A stretch of 64,000 nucleotides of DNA from contig JAXMHH010000001.1 of the NCBI GenBank assembly GCA_046346845.1, forward strand, positions 124,001-188,000, given 5' to 3'. Origin of the DNA: DSSB01 sp046346845. Lineage in GTDB: Bacteria > UBA10199 > DSSB01. Of the stretch, positions 26,383-35,712 are shown one piece after another. Under the pieces are notes generated by a model that did no database searches, was not told the origin of the DNA, and worked only from the letters and a program-made list of their open reading frames with translations. A program made the translations under genes and the position numbers. How positions within the stretch are numbered: position 1 is the stretch's first letter; each line of letters opens with the position of its first letter.

Positions 26383-26416
26383 AACCCCGTCTCCTCGCGA
26401 GGCGGGGTTTTTTTTC
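26383..26416. terminator. Rho-independent terminator between convergent genes
   Basis: A GC-rich hairpin AACCCCG...CGGGGTT followed by eight T on the plus strand. It ends the CsgG-like transcript and, more weakly, could stop leftward hflX transcription. Confidence 0.88.
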
Positions 26417-26438
26417 GCGCGGAAGCGCCCTAGCTTAT

Positions 26439-27776
26439 TCATGCCTCGCTGAGCGCCGCCTGCCCGAGGCCGGCGCGAGGCTTCTCCCGGAAGGAAGCGG
26501 CCAACTCGTCCGCCGCATTCCAGAGCCGAAGGCGTATGCCCCGTTCCTTGCGGAGCCGCCCGACGTCCTCGGGGCTGAGCACGACGCGCATCAAGACGCC
26601 CGACTCCGCGTCTTGCCTGCCCTCCACCTCTCCGACGCGATAGAGCCATTCGAGGCAATCGCAGCGCTCATAGGGTACCTGCACCCGATAGGTGCGGAAG
26701 CCCTCGTGGAGGCGGTCCTCGATTTGCGACAACAACTCCTCCACACCCTGCCCGGTCCGGGCGGAAATCCTCGCCCCATGGCCGTTGGCGGCCGATGCCC
26801 CGAGCAGGTCGATCTTGTTGTAGACCTCGATGGTCGGCTTCTCCTGGAGGCCCAACTCGCGCAAGACCCCTTCGACCACCTCTTTCTGCTGCTGCCAGGT
26901 GGGATAGCTGGAGTCGATGACGTGGAGGAGCAGGTCCGCCGCCCTCACCTCCTCGAAGGTCGCCTTGAAGGCCTCGACCAAGGCATGGGGCAGCTTGCGG
27001 ATGAATCCGACCGTGTCGGAGAGCAGGACTTGGCGTCCGCTGGGCAGCTTGAGGCGCCGGACGGTGGGGTCGAGGGTCGCGAACAGCTTGTCCTCCACCA
27101 AGACCCCCGCCTGGGTCAGCTGGTTCATCAAGGTGGATTTGCCCGCGTTGGTATAGCCGACCATGGCCACGGTCGGGATGGGGACGCCTTCCCGCTGGCG
27201 GCGGTGCAGATGGCGGGAGCTCTCCACGCGCTGCAGCTGCTGCTTGATGCGGGAGATCCGCTCGCGCACGCGGCGCCGGTCGACTTCCAGCTGGGTCTCA
27301 CCGGGACCACGGGTCCCGATGCCGCCGCCGAGCCGCCCGAAGTGGGCCCATTGCCCGACCAGCCGGGGCAGGAAATACAGGCATTGCGCCAGCTCGACCT
27401 GCAGCTTGCCCTCCTTGGATTTGGCGTGCTGGGCGAAGATGTCGAGGATCAAACCGGTCCGATCCACGACCTTGCATCGCAGGGTCTCCTCGAGGTTGCG
27501 GTTCTGGCCGGGACTCAAGTCTTCGTCGAAGACGACGGTATCGGCGCCGTGGCTGGCCACCAGGCCGCTGATTTCTTCCAGCTTGCCCTTTCCCACATAG
27601 GTCGCGGGCTCGATTTTCTTGATCTCTTGTTGGGTCGTGGCGACGACGACGGCTCCGGCGGTATGGGTGAGCCGTTCGAGTTCGAAGAGGGATTCCCGGG
27701 CATCGAGGGAGGATTGCCGGGGATGACGGATGCCGACCAGGATGGCGCGTTCGGCGGGCGCTTTTTTGTTATTCAA
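26439..27776 (-). CDS. hflX: Ribosome-associated GTPase HflX
   Basis: 445 residues. The N-terminal HflX domain (ATYVGKGKLEEI, VVFDEDLSPGQNRNLE, GPGETQLEVDRRRVRERI) precedes a GTPase domain with G1 GYTNAGKST, G3 DTVGF and G4 NKID. HflX splits stalled or stressed 70S ribosomes. The start is a TTG at 27776 with GGAGG ten bases upstream; no ATG fits the N-terminus. The usual hfq neighbour is absent. Confidence 0.94.
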   Translation of the reverse strand: MNNKKAPAERAILVGIRHPRQSSLDARESLFELERLTHTAGAVVVATTQQEIKKIEPATYVGKGKLEEISGLVASHGADTVVFDEDLSPGQNRNLEETLRCKVVDRTGLILDIFAQHAKSKEGKLQVELAQCLYFLPRLVGQWAHFGRLGGGIGTRGPGETQLEVDRRRVRERISRIKQQLQRVESSRHLHRRQREGVPIPTVAMVGYTNAGKSTLMNQLTQAGVLVEDKLFATLDPTVRRLKLPSGRQVLLSDTVGFIRKLPHALVEAFKATFEEVRAADLLLHVIDSSYPTWQQQKEVVEGVLRELGLQEKPTIEVYNKIDLLGASAANGHGARISARTGQGVEELLSQIEDRLHEGFRTYRVQVPYERCDCLEWLYRVGEVEGRQDAESGVLMRVVLSPEDVGRLRKERGIRLRLWNAADELAASFREKPRAGLGQAALSEA

Positions 27777-27850
27777 TGAGGGGGGGTCCTCCTTTCCTCA
27801 GTATTTAAACCCAGTATTCCCGAATTGAATAAAGATTTCAATAGATCTCG

Positions 27851-30800
27851 TCAGTTCAATACCACCGAGGAGTTTCCGAACATCTTTTCGACGTCCGCGA
27901 TGAAGGCCTCGGACAACTCGACCTCCAAGTCGGGCGGCAAGGCCAGGACCGTCTCTTTCTCCTGGGGCCCGATCAGGTGCAAATAGGTCGGGAGGCGGCC
28001 GGGGTATTTTTCGAGGAGGTGCTTGAATTCTTCCAAGGCCTCCCGGGTCATCAGGTCTTGGCGCACGGTCAAATGGATCGCCTTCGTCCTCTGCAACCGC
28101 ATCTGCTCGAGGGAGCAGATCTCCCGGGCCAGGATCTTGCTGCTCTCGTCGTTGTGGTCGACGTTCCCCTTCACGAAGATGGGGACGTCGGACTTGAGCA
28201 AGGGCCCCGCCTGGGCGAAGAGATCGCTGAACACCACGCATTCGATGGTGCCGACCAGGTCTTCGAGGGTGATGAAGGCCATGCGGGCGCCCTTCTTGGT
28301 CATGATCTCCTTCATCGAGACAACCATGCCGCAGAGCCCCACCTCGCTCTTATCGAGGGCCTGGGAGCACTTTTGGGTGTCGAAGGAGGCCAGGCGCTGG
28401 ATCTGGTCTTTATAGCGCCGCAGGGGATGGCCCGTGATGTAGAAGCCCAGGGCCTCCTTCTCGAAGGCGAGCTTCTCCCCCTCCGGCCACTCCGGGATGT
28501 CCGGCAGCTGGGGCACCGCCTCATGGGCGGGCAGAAGGTCGAACATGCTGGTCTGCCCGATGCGGGACTCGTCCCGCCGGCTGGTCCCCCAGTCCATGGC
28601 CAGGTCGAGGGCGCCAAACAGCCGAGACCGGGCGAAACCGGTGGCCTCAAAGGCCCCGCACTTGATGAGGGACTCGAGCACCTTCTTGTTGACCCGTCGC
28701 AGGTCGACCCGGGTGCAGAAATCGAAGATGTCCCGGAAGGGCCCGCCCTGTTCCCGGGCCTCCATGATCGAATCGATCGCCGCCTCCCCGACCCCCTTGA
28801 CCGCGGCCAAGCCGAAACGGATCTCGTTCTCCTGCTCCACCGAAAAGTAACGGAAGCTGGCGTTCACGTCCGGCGGGAGGATCTTGATCCCCAGCTCGCG
28901 ACAGTCGTTGATGTAGACCAGGATCTTGTCGGTATTGGTCATTTCGTGGGTCAGCAGGCTCGCCATGTACTCCACGGTGTAGTGGGTCTTGAGGTAAGCG
29001 GTCTGGTAGCTGACCAGGGCATAGGCCGCACTGTGGGACTTGTTGAAGCCGTACTCGGCGAACTTGGCCATCAGGTCGAAGATCTTCTCGGCCTTCTTGG
29101 GCGGGATCTTGTGGGCCTTGGCCCCTTCGAGGAAGCGCTCCCGCTGCTTGGCCATCTCCTCGGGCTTTTTCTTGCCCATCGCGCGGCGCAGCAGGTCGGC
29201 TTCGCCGAGGCTGTAATTGGCCAAGGCGCTGGCGATCTGCATGACCTGCTCTTGGTAAACGATAACCCCGTAGGTCGGCTTGAGGATGGGCTCCAGCTGC
29301 GGCAGTTCGTAGGTGATCTCGGTCTTGCCGTGCTTGCGGTTGATGAAATCGTCGACCATGCCGCTGCCCAGGGGACCCGGACGGTAGAGGGCGACCAGGG
29401 CGATGATGTCCTCGAAGCAGTTGGGCTTGAGCCGGACCAGCAGGTCGCGCATGCCGCTGGATTCGAGCTGGAAGACCCCCAGGCCGTCGCCTTCACAGAG
29501 GCTTTGGTAGACCTTGGGGTCGTCGAGGGGGATCTCGTTCAGCTTCAAATCGATCCCGCGGGTGCGCTTGAGGATCTTCACCGCGACGTCCAAGACTGTG
29601 AGGGTCTTGAGTCCCAGGAAGTCGAATTTGACCAGGCCGATCTTCTCGACCCCCTTCATGTCGAATTGGGTGATGACCTCGTTGTCGGGGCCCTTGTAGA
29701 GCGGGCAGAACTCGGTGAGCGGCCGGTCGGCGATGACCACGCCGGCGGCGTGCATCGAGGCGTGGCGGGTGAGGCCCTCGAGGGAACGGGCGATCTGCAT
29801 GAGGCGCTTCACCTGCGGGTCTTGCTTTTCCAGCTCTTGCAGCCGCGGCTCCTGTTTCAAGGCCTCCTGCAGGGTGATGTTCAGGGTGTTGGGAACCAGC
29901 TTGGCGATCTTGTCGACCTCCCCGTAGGGCATGTCGAGGACCCGGCCCACGTCGCGGAGCACCGCCTTGGCCTTCATCTTCCCGAAGGTGATGATCTGGG
30001 AGACGTGCCCGTACTTCTCCCGCACGTACTTGATGACCTCGTCGCGCCGGTTCATGCAGAAATCGATATCCATATCCGGCATGCTGATGCGCTCGGGGTT
30101 CAAGAAACGCTCGAAGAGCAGGTCGTAAGGGATCGGATCGATGTCGGTGATCTTGAGGCAGTAGGCGACCAAGGAGCCGGCCGCCGAGCCGCGCCCCGGC
30201 CCCACCGGGATCTTTTGGTTCTTGGCGTAGGTGATGAAGTCGGAGACGATCAGGAAATAGCCGGAAAAGCCCATCGGAACGATGATGTCGAGCTCGACCT
30301 TGAGGCGCTCGAGATAGGCCGCCTTGGCGGCCGCGGGATCGCCCTTCAGCCGGGGCTCGATCTCCTTCCAGCGCTCTTCGAAGCCTTCGTAGGTGCGCCG
30401 TTTCAGGTAGCTGTCGAGCTCCTCGCCCTCGGGCGGCGCGTATTTGGGGAAATAGTAGGTCTTGTCGTCGAAGGCGTAGTAGCATTGCTCGGCTATTTTA
30501 ACAGTATTTTCAATAGCTTCTGGAATTTCTTTAAAGCTTTGCAAGATGTCTTTCGGGGATTTGAGATAGCGCTGCTCGCTCAAGAATTCGGCCCGCTCCT
30601 CCTCTTCCTGAAGGGTGCGGCCGGTCTGGATGCACTGGAGGGCCAGGTGGGCAACGTGGTCCTCCTTTTTGAGGTACTTGCAGTCGTTCGTGGCCACGAG
30701 CGGAATTCCGAGCTCCTTGGCAAAAGGCAGGAGCTGCTCGTTCAGCTTCTTCTCCGAGACGACCCCGTGGTCCTGCAGTTCCAGGTAAAAGCGCTCGGGA

Positions 30801-31300
30801 AAGGTCTCTTGGAGGTATTGGACCGCCTCTTTGGCGAGGTCGACCTCGTTCTTGGCGAGGCGGCGATGGATCTCGCCGTGCATGGTCCCGGACAGGGCGA
30901 TCAGCCCCTCCGAGTGCCGGCGGAGGATCTCCTTGTCGAGCCGAGGCTTGTAATAGAAGCCCTCCAGGTGGGCGATGCTGAGCAGGCGGCAGAGATTCTG
31001 GTAGCCGGCCTTGTTCTGAACCAGGAGGATCAGGTTGGCCAAGAAATGGTCCTTGCGCTTGACGTCGCGGGTCTCGATGCCGCCGCCGGTCAGGTAATAG
31101 ACCTCGGCCCCAAAGACCGGCTTGATGCCGGTGGCCTTTGCCTTTTCGTAGAATTCGAGGGCGCCGAACATATTGCCCGCGTCGGTCAAGGCGCAGGCCT
31201 TCATGCCGAGTTCGCGGACCCGCTCGCAGAGGGCATCCAGGGTGATGGCGCCTTCCAGCAACGAATACTGCGAATGGACGTGGAGATGGACGAAGTCCAC
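27851..31300 (-). CDS. dnaE: DNA polymerase III subunit alpha DnaE
   Basis: 1149 residues: an N-terminal PHP domain (FVHLHVHSQYSLLEGA), palm/fingers with catalytic acidics in PDMDIDFC and the motifs GPGRGSAAGSL and YGVIVYQEQVM, then HhH, OB-fold (GLCGMVVSMKEIMTKKGARMAF) and C-terminal region. It is the replicative polymerase. The GTG at 31300 is chosen because it places a GGGAG site five bases upstream and gives the usual MDFVHLHVHS; the GTG at 31312 would overlap guaA. Bases ~30488-30560 are unusually AT-rich for the gene, though the protein there is conserved. Confidence 0.96.
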   Translation of the reverse strand: MDFVHLHVHSQYSLLEGAITLDALCERVRELGMKACALTDAGNMFGALEFYEKAKATGIKPVFGAEVYYLTGGGIETRDVKRKDHFLANLILLVQNKAGYQNLCRLLSIAHLEGFYYKPRLDKEILRRHSEGLIALSGTMHGEIHRRLAKNEVDLAKEAVQYLQETFPERFYLELQDHGVVSEKKLNEQLLPFAKELGIPLVATNDCKYLKKEDHVAHLALQCIQTGRTLQEEEERAEFLSEQRYLKSPKDILQSFKEIPEAIENTVKIAEQCYYAFDDKTYYFPKYAPPEGEELDSYLKRRTYEGFEERWKEIEPRLKGDPAAAKAAYLERLKVELDIIVPMGFSGYFLIVSDFITYAKNQKIPVGPGRGSAAGSLVAYCLKITDIDPIPYDLLFERFLNPERISMPDMDIDFCMNRRDEVIKYVREKYGHVSQIITFGKMKAKAVLRDVGRVLDMPYGEVDKIAKLVPNTLNITLQEALKQEPRLQELEKQDPQVKRLMQIARSLEGLTRHASMHAAGVVIADRPLTEFCPLYKGPDNEVITQFDMKGVEKIGLVKFDFLGLKTLTVLDVAVKILKRTRGIDLKLNEIPLDDPKVYQSLCEGDGLGVFQLESSGMRDLLVRLKPNCFEDIIALVALYRPGPLGSGMVDDFINRKHGKTEITYELPQLEPILKPTYGVIVYQEQVMQIASALANYSLGEADLLRRAMGKKKPEEMAKQRERFLEGAKAHKIPPKKAEKIFDLMAKFAEYGFNKSHSAAYALVSYQTAYLKTHYTVEYMASLLTHEMTNTDKILVYINDCRELGIKILPPDVNASFRYFSVEQENEIRFGLAAVKGVGEAAIDSIMEAREQGGPFRDIFDFCTRVDLRRVNKKVLESLIKCGAFEATGFARSRLFGALDLAMDWGTSRRDESRIGQTSMFDLLPAHEAVPQLPDIPEWPEGEKLAFEKEALGFYITGHPLRRYKDQIQRLASFDTQKCSQALDKSEVGLCGMVVSMKEIMTKKGARMAFITLEDLVGTIECVVFSDLFAQAGPLLKSDVPIFVKGNVDHNDESSKILAREICSLEQMRLQRTKAIHLTVRQDLMTREALEEFKHLLEKYPGRLPTYLHLIGPQEKETVLALPPDLEVELSEAFIADVEKMFGNSSVVLN

Positions 31301-31302
31301 GA

Positions 31303-32835
31303 TTACTCCCACTCGATGGTCGCGGGCGGCTTGGATGAAATATCGTAGACCACCCGGTTGATCCCTCTTACCTCATTGATGATGCGGTTGGAAATGCGTC
31401 CCAATAATTCCGGCGGCAGGGGCACCCAGTCGGCCGTCATCCCGTCGACGCTGGTGACGCAGCGGATGGCGAGGGTGTTTTCGTAGGTGCGCTCGTCGCC
31501 CATCACGCCGACGCTGCGCACCGGCAGCAGGACGGCGAAGGACTGCCAGACCTTGTAGTACCAGTCGGCGGACTTGATCTCGCTCACCAGGATGTCGTCG
31601 GCCTCGCGGAGCAGGTCGAGGGCCTCCGGGGTCACCTCGCCCAGGATTCGGATTGCCAGGCCGGGCCCGGGAAAGGGCTGCCGGTGGGTCAAGGCCTTGG
31701 GCATGCCCAACTGGGTGCCGAGCTCGCGGACCTCGTCTTTGAAGAGCTCCCGGAGGGGCTCGACCAGGGCCAGGCCCATCCGCTCGGGCAGGCCTCCGAC
31801 GTTGTGATGGCTCTTGATGGTCGCGCTGGGTCCCTTGAAGGAAACGCTCTCGATCACGTCGGGATAGAGGGTGCCTTGGGCCAGGAACTTGGCGTCCTGG
31901 ATGCCCTTGGCCATCTCCTCGAAGACATAGATAAACTCGTTGCCGATCAGCTTGCGTTTTTGCTCGGGGTCCGTCACCCCTTGCAAACGCTTTAAAAAAC
32001 GCTCGGTGGCGTCGACATAGTGCAGCTTGATCTTGAAATGTTCTCGAAAGGTATCCTGGACCTTTTGGGCCTCCCCTTTGCGCAACAAGCCGTTATTGAT
32101 GAAGATGCACTCCAGCTGGTCTCCGATCGCCTCATGGATCAGCAAGGCGGCGACGGTGGAATCGACGCCGCCGGAGAGGCCGCAGATCACCTTCCCCTGC
32201 CCCACCTGACGGCGGATCTTTTCTTTCTCGGTCTGCAGGAAGGCGGCCATGTTCCAGTCGGCCTTGAGCCCGGCGATGTGAAACAGGAAATTGTGCAGGA
32301 TCTGGACGCCTTCTTCGGTATGGACAACCTCCGGGTGGAATTGGACGCCGAAGATCTTCTTTTCGGCGTGGGCGATGGCGCAATAGGGCGTATTGTCGCT
32401 CTCCCCGATCTTTTGAAAGCCGGAGGGGATGCTCTCGAGGCTGTCGCCGTGGCTCATCCACACCACGCTTTGCCCCTTCAGCCCGCGGAACAGCGGGGAG
32501 GAGGCGTCGGCGGTGAAGGTCGCCCGGCCGTACTCCCGCTTTTGGGAGGGCTTGACCTTGCCGCCCAGGTGGTGGGCCAGCAGTTGGATGCCGTAGCAGA
32601 TGCCGAGGATGGGAACGCCCAATTCGAGGAGGCGCAGGTCGAGGCCCGGCGCGCCCTCGGCCAGCACGCTGGCGGGCCCGCCCGAGAGGACGATGGCCTT
32701 GGGGGCGAACTCGCGGATCTTGTCGAGGCTGTAATTGAAGGGCTGTATCTCGGAGTAGACGTTTTGCTCGCGGATGCGCCGGGCGATGAGCTGGGTGTAT
32801 TGGGAGCCGTAGTCGAGAATTAATACCTTGTCCAT
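31303..32835 (-). CDS. guaA: GMP synthase (glutamine-hydrolysing) GuaA
   Basis: 510 residues: an N-terminal class I amidotransferase with Cys in LGICYGIQLL and His-x-Glu in VQFHPEV, an ATP-pyrophosphatase domain with P-loop GLSGGVDSTV, and the C-terminal dimerisation domain ending PPATIEWE. It converts XMP to GMP. It lies ten bases after guaB and is followed almost directly by dnaE, giving a guaB-guaA-dnaE operon. Confidence 0.97.
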   Translation of the reverse strand: MDKVLILDYGSQYTQLIARRIREQNVYSEIQPFNYSLDKIREFAPKAIVLSGGPASVLAEGAPGLDLRLLELGVPILGICYGIQLLAHHLGGKVKPSQKREYGRATFTADASSPLFRGLKGQSVVWMSHGDSLESIPSGFQKIGESDNTPYCAIAHAEKKIFGVQFHPEVVHTEEGVQILHNFLFHIAGLKADWNMAAFLQTEKEKIRRQVGQGKVICGLSGGVDSTVAALLIHEAIGDQLECIFINNGLLRKGEAQKVQDTFREHFKIKLHYVDATERFLKRLQGVTDPEQKRKLIGNEFIYVFEEMAKGIQDAKFLAQGTLYPDVIESVSFKGPSATIKSHHNVGGLPERMGLALVEPLRELFKDEVRELGTQLGMPKALTHRQPFPGPGLAIRILGEVTPEALDLLREADDILVSEIKSADWYYKVWQSFAVLLPVRSVGVMGDERTYENTLAIRCVTSVDGMTADWVPLPPELLGRISNRIINEVRGINRVVYDISSKPPATIEWE

Positions 32836-32845
32836 CGTTGAACCA

Positions 32846-34306
32846 TCAATCCATGTGGTAATTCGGCGCTTCCTTCGTGATCATGACGTCGTGCACGTGC
32901 GACTCTTTGAGGCCCGAGCTAGTGATCTGCACGAACTTGGCCCGCTCGCGCAGCTCTTTCAAACTGGGGCAGCCCGTGTAGCCCATGCCGGAGCGCAATC
33001 CGCCCACCAACTGGTAGACGTTATCGGCGAGCGGACCGCGCGAGGGCACCATGCCTTCGATGCCCTCGGGCACGAACTTCCCGCTCTGCCGCTTGTCGTC
33101 TTGGAAGTACCGGTCGCTGCTGCCCTGCATCATCGCGCCTACCGAGCCCATGCCGCGGTACACCTTGAAGCTGCGACCCTGGTAGAGGATGAGCTCGCCG
33201 GGCGACTCGTCGGTGCCCGCGAAGAGGCTGCCGATCATGACGCTGGAGGCCCCGGCCGCGAGGGCCTTGGTGAGGTCGCCGCTGTACTTGATGCCACCGT
33301 CGGCGATCAGCGGGAGATCGAATTCCTTGGCGGCCTTCGCGCAGCGCAGGATGGCGGTGAGCTGGGGCACGCCGACGCCGGCCACCATCCGCGTGGTGCA
33401 GATGCTGCCGGGGCCGATGCCGACCTTGAGCCCGTCCACCCCTACCCTCGCCAAATCTTGGACCGCCTGCTCGGTGGCGATATTGCCGGCGATGAGCGGG
33501 GTCTTGGGAAATTTTTCTTTCACCGCCTTGGCCGCGGCGAGCACCCCCTGGGAATGGCCGTGGGCGGTGTCGACCACCAAGACATCGACGCCGGCCTGGA
33601 CCAGGGCGGCGGCCCGCGCCAAGGCCTCCTCGCCGATGCCGATGGCCGCTCCCACCAGGAGCCTGCCCAGGGAATCCTTCACGGCATGGGGGTTCTTCTC
33701 GGTCTTCTCGATGTCTTTGATCGTGATCAGGCCCTTCAACTCGCCGTTGGGGTTGACCACCAAAAGCTTCTCAATGCGGTGCTGGTGCAGGAGCCCCTTG
33801 GCTTCTTCCAAGGTCACCTTTTCGGATACCGTCACCAAATCTTTGGTCATCAAATTGCTGACCGGTTGGTTGAGATTTTTCTCAAAACGGATATCGCGGT
33901 TGGTGAGGATGCCGACCAGCTTCTTGCCCTCGGTGACGGGGACGCCCGAGATGTTGTTCTCGTCCATGACCTGGATGGCGGTGCTGAGCTTCTCTTGCGG
34001 GGAGAGCGTGATGGGGTTGAGGATCATCCCGCTCTCGGACTTCTTGACCCGCTCGACCTCGAGGGCCTGCTCGGCGATGCTCATGTTCTTGTGGATGATG
34101 CCGATGCCCCCGCATTGGGCCATCACAATGGCGGTGCGGGACATGGTGACGGAATCCATGGCGGCGCTGACCAGGGGGATGTTCAATTCCAGGCCTTTGG
34201 CGAGGCGGGTTTTGGTGTCGACATCTTTGGGGAGGACTTCGCTCTTACCCGGCAGGAGGAGGACGTCGTCGAAGGTAAGGGCTAACTCGGTGATTTTGTC
34301 CAACAT
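32846..34306 (-). CDS. guaB: IMP dehydrogenase GuaB
   Basis: 486 residues of TIM-barrel enzyme with two CBS domains inserted (~95-200). The active-site Cys loop GIGPGSICTTRMVAGVG and the flap region RGMGSVGAMMQGSSDRYF are complete. It oxidises IMP to XMP, the first committed step to GMP, upstream of guaA as expected. No clear ribosome site precedes the ATG; see the promoter entry for a possible leaderless start. Confidence 0.97.
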   Translation of the reverse strand: MLDKITELALTFDDVLLLPGKSEVLPKDVDTKTRLAKGLELNIPLVSAAMDSVTMSRTAIVMAQCGGIGIIHKNMSIAEQALEVERVKKSESGMILNPITLSPQEKLSTAIQVMDENNISGVPVTEGKKLVGILTNRDIRFEKNLNQPVSNLMTKDLVTVSEKVTLEEAKGLLHQHRIEKLLVVNPNGELKGLITIKDIEKTEKNPHAVKDSLGRLLVGAAIGIGEEALARAAALVQAGVDVLVVDTAHGHSQGVLAAAKAVKEKFPKTPLIAGNIATEQAVQDLARVGVDGLKVGIGPGSICTTRMVAGVGVPQLTAILRCAKAAKEFDLPLIADGGIKYSGDLTKALAAGASSVMIGSLFAGTDESPGELILYQGRSFKVYRGMGSVGAMMQGSSDRYFQDDKRQSGKFVPEGIEGMVPSRGPLADNVYQLVGGLRSGMGYTGCPSLKELRERAKFVQITSSGLKESHVHDVMITKEAPNYHMD

Positions 34307-34312
34307 GTCGGG

Positions 34313-34341
34313 TCTCTAATGAACAATGGCGGGCAGGTCAA
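34313..34341 (-). promoter_or_regulatory. Candidate promoter of guaB-guaA-dnaE
   Basis: On the minus strand TTGACC (34336-34341) is separated by 17 bases from TAGAGA (34313-34318). The expected start of transcription falls at or beside the A of the guaB ATG (34306), so the mRNA may be leaderless. The -10 box is weak (3 of 6). Confidence 0.35.
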
Positions 34342-34344
34342 TAC

Positions 34345-34384
34345 AAAAAACCCCGCTCCGACAGCGCCGGAGCGGGGTTTTTTT
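34345..34384 (-). terminator. Rho-independent terminator of the first CTERM-like gene
   Basis: A perfect 10-bp stem CCCCGCTCCG / CGGAGCGGGG with A run on one side and T run on the other. Read leftward it ends the 34402-35532 transcript just before the guaB promoter. Confidence 0.9.
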
Positions 34385-34401
34385 AGAAAACAGGATAAGG
34401 C

Positions 34402-35532
34402 TTAACCGTGGCGTTTGCGCAGCGCCAGGAGGCTCAGCAGGCCCAAGAGGCCGAGCCCGGCGAGGGCCGCCCCATGGCTCGGCTGGGAGCCCCCGGTCTG
34501 CAAGGAGCAGGAGAATCCGCCGCACCCGGGGCCGGACTTGCTGCCGCCAAAACCGCCGCTGCCTTCGAGACAGCCGAGGAAAGGCGGAGGAACGGGAGTC
34601 GGGGTAGGCTGGCAGTCTTCCGGGATATAACAATCCACGTCACAGTTAGCGTCGTTTGGACCGCAGTTTGCGCCCGCAGCGGGAGGGTTGCAGCCGCTGG
34701 GACAACAGAAGTCCGCGGTGTTGATCGAGCAGGCCTTGGCGGTAATAATGCAAGAGCGAGTCGCAGCACCACCACAGGCATTGTTTGTGCAGACATCCCC
34801 ATCTTCACAAAGGTCACTGAAGGGTTCGTTGTACGGGGGACCATTAAAGGTGACCAAGGAAATCGTCGGAATATCAGGGCATGCCGCATCTAAAGTGGGA
34901 TCTCCTTCGGAAAGCAAAGGTCCCGTGAATCCTGGGACGCGGCAATCAATGGAGCAATTATCAAAGGTCTCGCCCTCGCCTTTTTCACAGATACCATTAC
35001 CGCAGTTTTGGAGGGTCACTTGACCCTCTGCAATGCAATTACGACATTCTGTAGAGGCATCCGGCGTAAAGGTGTAATCGCAACCCGAGGGATTGTTTGA
35101 ATCAAAGAAGGGGTCCGTTGTACACACCCCTGTTCGGCATTCATTCGAGGCATTCCCCCCAGAAATGTCGTTACAAAAACCGTCGTTTGGGGAACACTCC
35201 GCCTGCTCGAACCCGTCTCCAATCGGCACCTCCGTACAGGCATCCCAGCAACCGGGCGCCTCGGCGATCAAGGGACAGGCCGGCGTTGGGGTGGAAGCGG
35301 GGTCGGTGCTGCCATTGCCGTTCTCACAGCGAAAATCGGGCGCGGCGACCCCTACGTCCACACAGCTTTCCAGGTTACAGACATCGCAGGCACTGGGTGC
35401 ATTGGGGTTACAGGCTGCGCCAGGGACCGCATTGGCTTGCTTCGGTCCAAAGTAAAGCAGGGCCGCGAAAAACAGGCCTAGCAGCGGCAAAATCATTTTC
35501 CAGGAGCGATTTTTTTGGGTTCTAACTTGCAT
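34402..35532 (-). CDS. Secreted Cys-rich protein with C-terminal sorting-type tail (paralogue 1)
   Basis: 376 residues: a signal peptide (to QANA), a Cys-rich middle with CGNGICEKGEGETFDNC and CCPSGCNPP...NCDVDC, a TPTPVPPP linker, then GSKSGPGCGGFSCSL, a hydrophobic helix and a basic end (LRKRHG). This tail layout (Gly/Cys motif, transmembrane helix, Arg/Lys cluster) resembles CTERM sorting signals such as MYXO-CTERM, suggesting processing and surface display. Disulfide bonding is likely. The ATG at 35532 has a GGAGG site. Same architecture as the next gene. Confidence 0.78.
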   Translation of the reverse strand: MQVRTQKNRSWKMILPLLGLFFAALLYFGPKQANAVPGAACNPNAPSACDVCNLESCVDVGVAAPDFRCENGNGSTDPASTPTPACPLIAEAPGCWDACTEVPIGDGFEQAECSPNDGFCNDISGGNASNECRTGVCTTDPFFDSNNPSGCDYTFTPDASTECRNCIAEGQVTLQNCGNGICEKGEGETFDNCSIDCRVPGFTGPLLSEGDPTLDAACPDIPTISLVTFNGPPYNEPFSDLCEDGDVCTNNACGGAATRSCIITAKACSINTADFCCPSGCNPPAAGANCGPNDANCDVDCYIPEDCQPTPTPVPPPFLGCLEGSGGFGGSKSGPGCGGFSCSLQTGGSQPSHGAALAGLGLLGLLSLLALRKRHG

Positions 35533-35656
35533 CGGGGCCTCCAATTTTTTCGGGGAGAAAGGGGCTAAGGTGGTACAAAAAATACGGGATTGGAGAAAAT
35601 AGGTCAAGATTTTAATGAGTTAGCAAGGAAAGGGTTCTGCCACCGAAAGATGGCAT

Positions 35657-35697
35657 AAAAAAAACCCGCCTCGGTCGCCCGAGACGGGTTTTTAATG
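35657..35697 (-). terminator. Rho-independent terminator of the second CTERM-like gene
   Basis: Stem ACCCGCCTCGG / CCGAGACGGGT with one mismatch and flanking A and T runs. Read leftward it ends the 35713-36699 transcript. Confidence 0.88.
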
Positions 35698-35712
35698 TCA
35701 AGCGCTGCGCCT

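Noticed and set aside
27977..31348. 1123-codon open frame antisense to dnaE
   Set aside because: Full-length shadow caused by GC-rich third positions; dnaE on the other strand has all family motifs and the antisense protein has no recognisable features.
32828..34319. Long frames antisense to guaB
   Set aside because: Shadows; guaB is complete with its catalytic Cys loop.
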